DNA of 64,000 nucleotides, taken from an uncultured Paenibacillaceae bacterium. Its GTDB lineage: Bacteria > Bacillota > Bacilli > Aneurinibacillales > Aneurinibacillaceae. Shown one piece after another: positions 60,591 through 64,000 of the stretch (its first letter is position 1; each line of letters opens with the position of its first letter). The stretch is taken from the NCBI GenBank assembly GCA_937874515.1, contig CALNBV010000236.1:1-64000 (forward strand), read 5' to 3'. Made by a program: the position numbers and the translations under genes. The notes under the pieces were generated by a model. It had not been told where the DNA came from. It searched no databases and saw only the letters and a list, made by a program, of their open reading frames with translations.

Positions 60591-61979
60591 CTATTGCATT
60601 TCAACGAGAAGTCCCTCTTTCCCTTCTAGCGAGGTTAGACTGAGATTAGATTTCCTCAATTCGGGAATCCATAGAACCTTTTCCTCATCTGTTAAAAGAG
60701 GAATCCTTTCCCTTTGCAATTTCGGGATTTTCTCATCAATAAATAATTCTTTAATCTTTCTACTTCCAGTCATACCAATTATGTTTATCCGATCGCCTGG
60801 CTGGCGGCTTCGAATAAATAACTCGCCTTTAATCCTCTGAGGATCAAGGAGTATTTTATCTGGAGTCATTTCATGAGAATTGCAATCCCCTTTTACCAAC
60901 GTTGTGATAAAAGTGCGCCCGATTTCAGGTACATAGATCCGACCTGGAATAGGAAGAGGATATAGATAAGGAGTTTGGGTCTCACATACATTCCCCAGAG
61001 AAAAAACCACATGGTTATATTCACGATGCACCATAATTGTCCCTGGTAAATCCAGACTGGCAGAAGGTGATGAAGAATACATGATTTCTCTACAATCTTC
61101 AATATGTTTGAAATGAATCTGTTTAGATTTTCCTGTTAGATAACTTAATATTAGTTTAATCATTCTCCTTTGTAAAGCAAGGTGGAAACTTAGAAACTCT
61201 TTTTGTTTAATAATTATTTTATTCAATTCTTGATTGACTATGATTTCATTTAAATGGTCTTTCGCAAGTGAGTCCATGAACTCATTCTCATGGTAAATCA
61301 GAGAAGAGAGATGTGTGATGCTTTGGGTTATTTCTGGATTTTCCTTTTTAATCAAGGGAACAATCTGTAAACGGATTCGATTGCGGGTATATTTTTCGCT
61401 TAAATTGCTTTGGTCTAATCTTGGCTGAAGATGATGTTTTAAACAATAGTTATCAATATCACTACGGGTAATTCGTAACAGAGGCCGAATGAGTGGAATC
61501 CCTTCATCCAATCGTTTCATGGGAATACCTGCAAGTCCTTCCAGACCAGAACCGCGAATGATTCGCATGAGTAGGGTTTCAACCTGGTCATCCGCCTGAT
61601 GAGCTGTCGCAATCATGCTTTTTGAATACTTTCCTGCAACTTCTCTTAAAAAGCCATATCGTAAAATTCGTGCTGCTTCCTGTGGCCCTAATCCCCATTC
61701 CTTCATCCATTCTGGAACATTAATTTTCTTTAAATGGGAAGGGATTTTTAATGCTGTCGCTATCTTTTCTACGTAAGAGGCATCTGCATCAGCATCTTTG
61801 CCACGAAACCCATGATTTAAATGGGCAGCAACCACATTCCACTGGTAATGGGATTGCAACTGGCAAAGCCCATGCAAAAGAGCGATGGAATCAGGTCCCC
61901 CTGAGACAGCCACTATAATTGTATCCCCCCGTTCAATTAATTTTTCTTCTAGAATAGTTTGTTCCAACTGCTTTAACAC
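60591..61979 (-). CDS. tilS: tRNA(Ile)-lysidine synthase
   Basis: Modifies cytidine 34 of tRNA(Ile2) to lysidine, letting it read AUA. The 462-residue N-type ATPase has the PP-loop AVSGGPDSIALL (24-35), HLNHGFRGKDAD and ATAHQADDQVETLLMR, plus a C-terminal domain (SRQPGDRI, KIKELFIDEKIP). The start is GTG 61979 behind GAAGGTG. Confidence 0.96.
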   Translation of the reverse strand: MLKQLEQTILEEKLIERGDTIIVAVSGGPDSIALLHGLCQLQSHYQWNVVAAHLNHGFRGKDADADASYVEKIATALKIPSHLKKINVPEWMKEWGLGPQEAARILRYGFLREVAGKYSKSMIATAHQADDQVETLLMRIIRGSGLEGLAGIPMKRLDEGIPLIRPLLRITRSDIDNYCLKHHLQPRLDQSNLSEKYTRNRIRLQIVPLIKKENPEITQSITHLSSLIYHENEFMDSLAKDHLNEIIVNQELNKIIIKQKEFLSFHLALQRRMIKLILSYLTGKSKQIHFKHIEDCREIMYSSSPSASLDLPGTIMVHREYNHVVFSLGNVCETQTPYLYPLPIPGRIYVPEIGRTFITTLVKGDCNSHEMTPDKILLDPQRIKGELFIRSRQPGDRINIIGMTGSRKIKELFIDEKIPKLQRERIPLLTDEEKVLWIPELRKSNLSLTSLEGKEGLLVEMQ

Positions 61980-62030
61980 TTTTTCACCTTCAATATAATA
62001 AATATGTACGGATTAAACCTGTTCAAGTTT

Positions 62031-62080
62031 CAAAGAGAGTAAAGCCAATGCCTTATTTATACCTCTGGCAAAGGCTTTAC
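62031..62080 (-). terminator. Hairpin terminator between spoIIE and tilS
   Basis: Arms GTAAAGCC/GGCTTTAC (62080-62073 and 62046-62039), with an inner GCC/GGC pair, are followed by TCTCTTTG, a weak T run. It lies 40 bases after the spoIIE stop. B. subtilis has two further genes (yabS, yabT) in this gap; here there are none. Confidence 0.6.
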
Positions 62081-62120
62081 TTCCATTATTATTTTCCCAG
62101 TAGATGCTTTTGAATTAAAT

Positions 62121-64000
62121 CTAACTAACATACTTGGGCCGTTCAATTTTTGGCGCATTAGGGATTGATATGGTTGCCCATTCAGCTTCGTAACGCTCCA
62201 TGTGAGCCACCATTACGGTCATATCATCTTTGATTTCACCATAATGTTGGCGAATCACTAATTCTAATAATAAATCAGCAATTTCCTGAGGATTGTCTGT
62301 TTTTAATTCAGAAATCTTCCTCTTCATCCATAAATTTTTATTCTCAACAGAAAGGGCGGCATCATAAATCCCATCTGTAATCATAATTAACAAATCGCCA
62401 GGTTGCAATGAATACTGTACCACATCTACATCAATTTCATCGATAATTCCTATGGGCAAGTTATTTGCCGAAATAGGAATCACTTCATCCCCCCTTTTAA
62501 TAAAGCTAGGTGTTGAACCTGTTTTGATAAACTTTGTTTGTCCAGAATGTAAATCTACCAGAGCAAGATCTACAGTAGCAAAAACTTCATCAGGTGACCG
62601 TAAAGACAGAACAGTATTAATTGATTTGATACAAAGGGTCTCATCAAGTCCTAATTCAAGCAACTGCTGCAATAATTCTAAAGTTGAAGAACTCTCCATA
62701 TACGCCCTCTCTCCATTTCCCATCCCATCACTCATGGCCAAAGCAACTTTTCCTCCCCCAATGTCCATAATTTTAAAGCAGTCACCAGAAAGCAATTGTC
62801 CCCCCTTTGCAGCGCCCGCTACACCAGTAGAAACCTGTAATTCAGGGGCAGAGCCCAGAGTGATTTTACAAAAACCTCCTTTTTCTTCACACTCTATTTC
62901 CTTAACCATAATTCTCTCACCAAGCAAATCAGACAAAAGGGGAGCGATAATCTTCTCACATTCCTCCCTCCCATAGAAACTAGGCTGACTTATTTCTATA
63001 TCAACAGCTCCCTCTTCAAGGTTTAAAATATCGATGTTGCGTATGGATAATCCTAAACCTTCAAGTAAAAATACAATTTGCTGTTCCTGTTCAAAATGGT
63101 GAGTCCCTTCTTTGTTTACTTCATCTGAGAAATTATGAATCACTCTTGATATCCCGGCTAATTGGGCGGCAACAAGCCTTTTGCTTTCATAAATTTGCCT
63201 TTTTAAACGAAGTTGGTTATACCATTGTTCGTGCTCCTGATTTATGTTTCTACGTACCAGTTCTTGTTTGACACATTTTCTACGAAAATCAACAGGTAGG
63301 TCTTCCTCTGCAAGATCTCCATTTTTTTCGATGCGGTTAATCATTTCTGAAAAAGAAGCATAGGTTTTATCCAGATCCCTTTCCCAACACTGGTCTTTTT
63401 TCCAACACCTCATACATGATTGTTTAGACACTAATGATATAAATTCTTCTACCTGCCCCCCCTGCTTTATTTTTTCTTCATTGTCATGAAAGAGAAAGCT
63501 TTCCGACAGTTTTACAAATAGTTTTGAAAATTGTTCCATCTTGCTTACAGTTAACTCACGCATATGCATTAAATATTGATGATGGGTTTCAGAATTTTCA
63601 CTGGTCCCTGGAATGTACTTGGCAATCTCCCCTTTCAATTTTCGTGGTGTAATCAAGAATAAGAACACAGCACATAAGGTCTCGATAAAAGATTGAATCA
63701 TCTCTCTTTGTTCCCCGGCATATACTGTAAGAATGGATGATCCAATAAGAAAACCAAAAGCGACAGACCACCTTCTCCCCTCTTTTAGTAATCCCCCAAG
63801 TAAACCAGAGAAGCCGAGGAGGCTTATTTGGTACACGGAGGCTAAATTGGACAGGCTTAATACCATACCTGTTATAATCCCCACAGAAGCCCCAATCGTT
63901 CCCCCACCAACTGCTGCAAACAATAGCACCAGATAACGGGACAATATATTTTCAATGGAAATATCCTTAATAGACCAGCCAACTGTCCCTGTTAAGATGG
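62121..64000 (-). CDS. spoIIE: Stage II sporulation protein E, 5' end cut off
   Basis: SpoIIE is the PP2C phosphatase that dephosphorylates SpoIIAA to activate sigma-F in the forespore. The frame remains open to the window edge, so the N-terminal part of the membrane domain is missing; about 625 of the roughly 800 residues usual for the family are visible. Seen are membrane spans, then a central domain, then the phosphatase signatures GDCFKIMDIGGGKVALAMSDGMGNGERA and MITDGIYDA. The stop is at 62121. Confidence 0.95.
   Translation of the reverse strand, partial: ILTGTVGWSIKDISIENILSRYLVLLFAAVGGGTIGASVGIITGMVLSLSNLASVYQISLLGFSGLLGGLLKEGRRWSVAFGFLIGSSILTVYAGEQREMIQSFIETLCAVFLFLITPRKLKGEIAKYIPGTSENSETHHQYLMHMRELTVSKMEQFSKLFVKLSESFLFHDNEEKIKQGGQVEEFISLVSKQSCMRCWKKDQCWERDLDKTYASFSEMINRIEKNGDLAEEDLPVDFRRKCVKQELVRRNINQEHEQWYNQLRLKRQIYESKRLVAAQLAGISRVIHNFSDEVNKEGTHHFEQEQQIVFLLEGLGLSIRNIDILNLEEGAVDIEISQPSFYGREECEKIIAPLLSDLLGERIMVKEIECEEKGGFCKITLGSAPELQVSTGVAGAAKGGQLLSGDCFKIMDIGGGKVALAMSDGMGNGERAYMESSSTLELLQQLLELGLDETLCIKSINTVLSLRSPDEVFATVDLALVDLHSGQTKFIKTGSTPSFIKRGDEVIPISANNLPIGIIDEIDVDVVQYSLQPGDLLIMITDGIYDAALSVENKNLWMKRKISELKTDNPQEIADLLLELVIRQHYGEIKDDMTVMVAHMERYEAEWATISIPNAPKIERPKYVS

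Overview
The window reads as a near-origin chromosome segment of a low-to-moderate GC, endospore-forming Firmicute of the order Bacillales. The evidence is spoIIE, sigH and disA together with the canonical Bacillus-type gene order from spoIIE to tuf. Nearly every gene is on the minus strand; only an ftsW-type gene and mnmH lie on plus. Genus cannot be fixed from the sequence alone. The nadABC insertion after ftsH, the greA next to lysS and the selenium genes point away from Bacillus subtilis itself and towards another Bacillales lineage. No phage, insertion sequence, CRISPR array, tRNA gene or defence system was seen.

Layout, right to left (direction of transcription): spoIIE (cut by the window edge), tilS, hpt, ftsH; NAD synthesis nadA-nadB-nadC; coaX, hslO, cysK; the folate block pabB-pabA-pabC-folP-folB-folK; dusB, greA, lysS; the CtsR-controlled stress operon ctsR-mcsA-mcsB-clpC; radA, disA, pssA; carD, yacL (PIN-TRAM); ispD-ispF, gltX, a cysteine T-box, cysE-cysS, mrnC, rlmB, rae1; sigH; rpmG, secE, nusG, rplK, rplA, rplJ, rplL, a small methyltransferase, rpoB, rpoC, and the str operon (rplGB, rpsL, rpsG, fusA, tuf).

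After tuf the B. subtilis-like order stops: the S10 ribosomal operon is not there. Instead come a shared terminator, convergent mnmH, then the selenium genes selD-selA, an ftsW-type gene, the phosphate uptake operon pstS-pstC-pstA-pstB-phoU behind Pho boxes, and finally the promoter, leader and first 15 bases of a 16S rRNA gene at the left edge.

The most notable points are these. selD is a selenoprotein gene: it starts at 8414, has an in-frame UGA at the catalytic position 17 and a hairpin downstream that fits a bacterial SECIS, so ordinary gene calling truncates it. Nine NAG triplets form a probable TRAP-binding site over the pabA ribosome binding site. ctsR has a duplicated 18-base piece of its own coding sequence inserted between its Shine-Dalgarno and its start codon. 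Paired look-alike RNA motifs precede rplK and rplA, and an unexplained long hairpin lies between rplGB and rpsL. I did not find a wholly new multi-gene system; the interest lies in regulation and in the selenium cluster.
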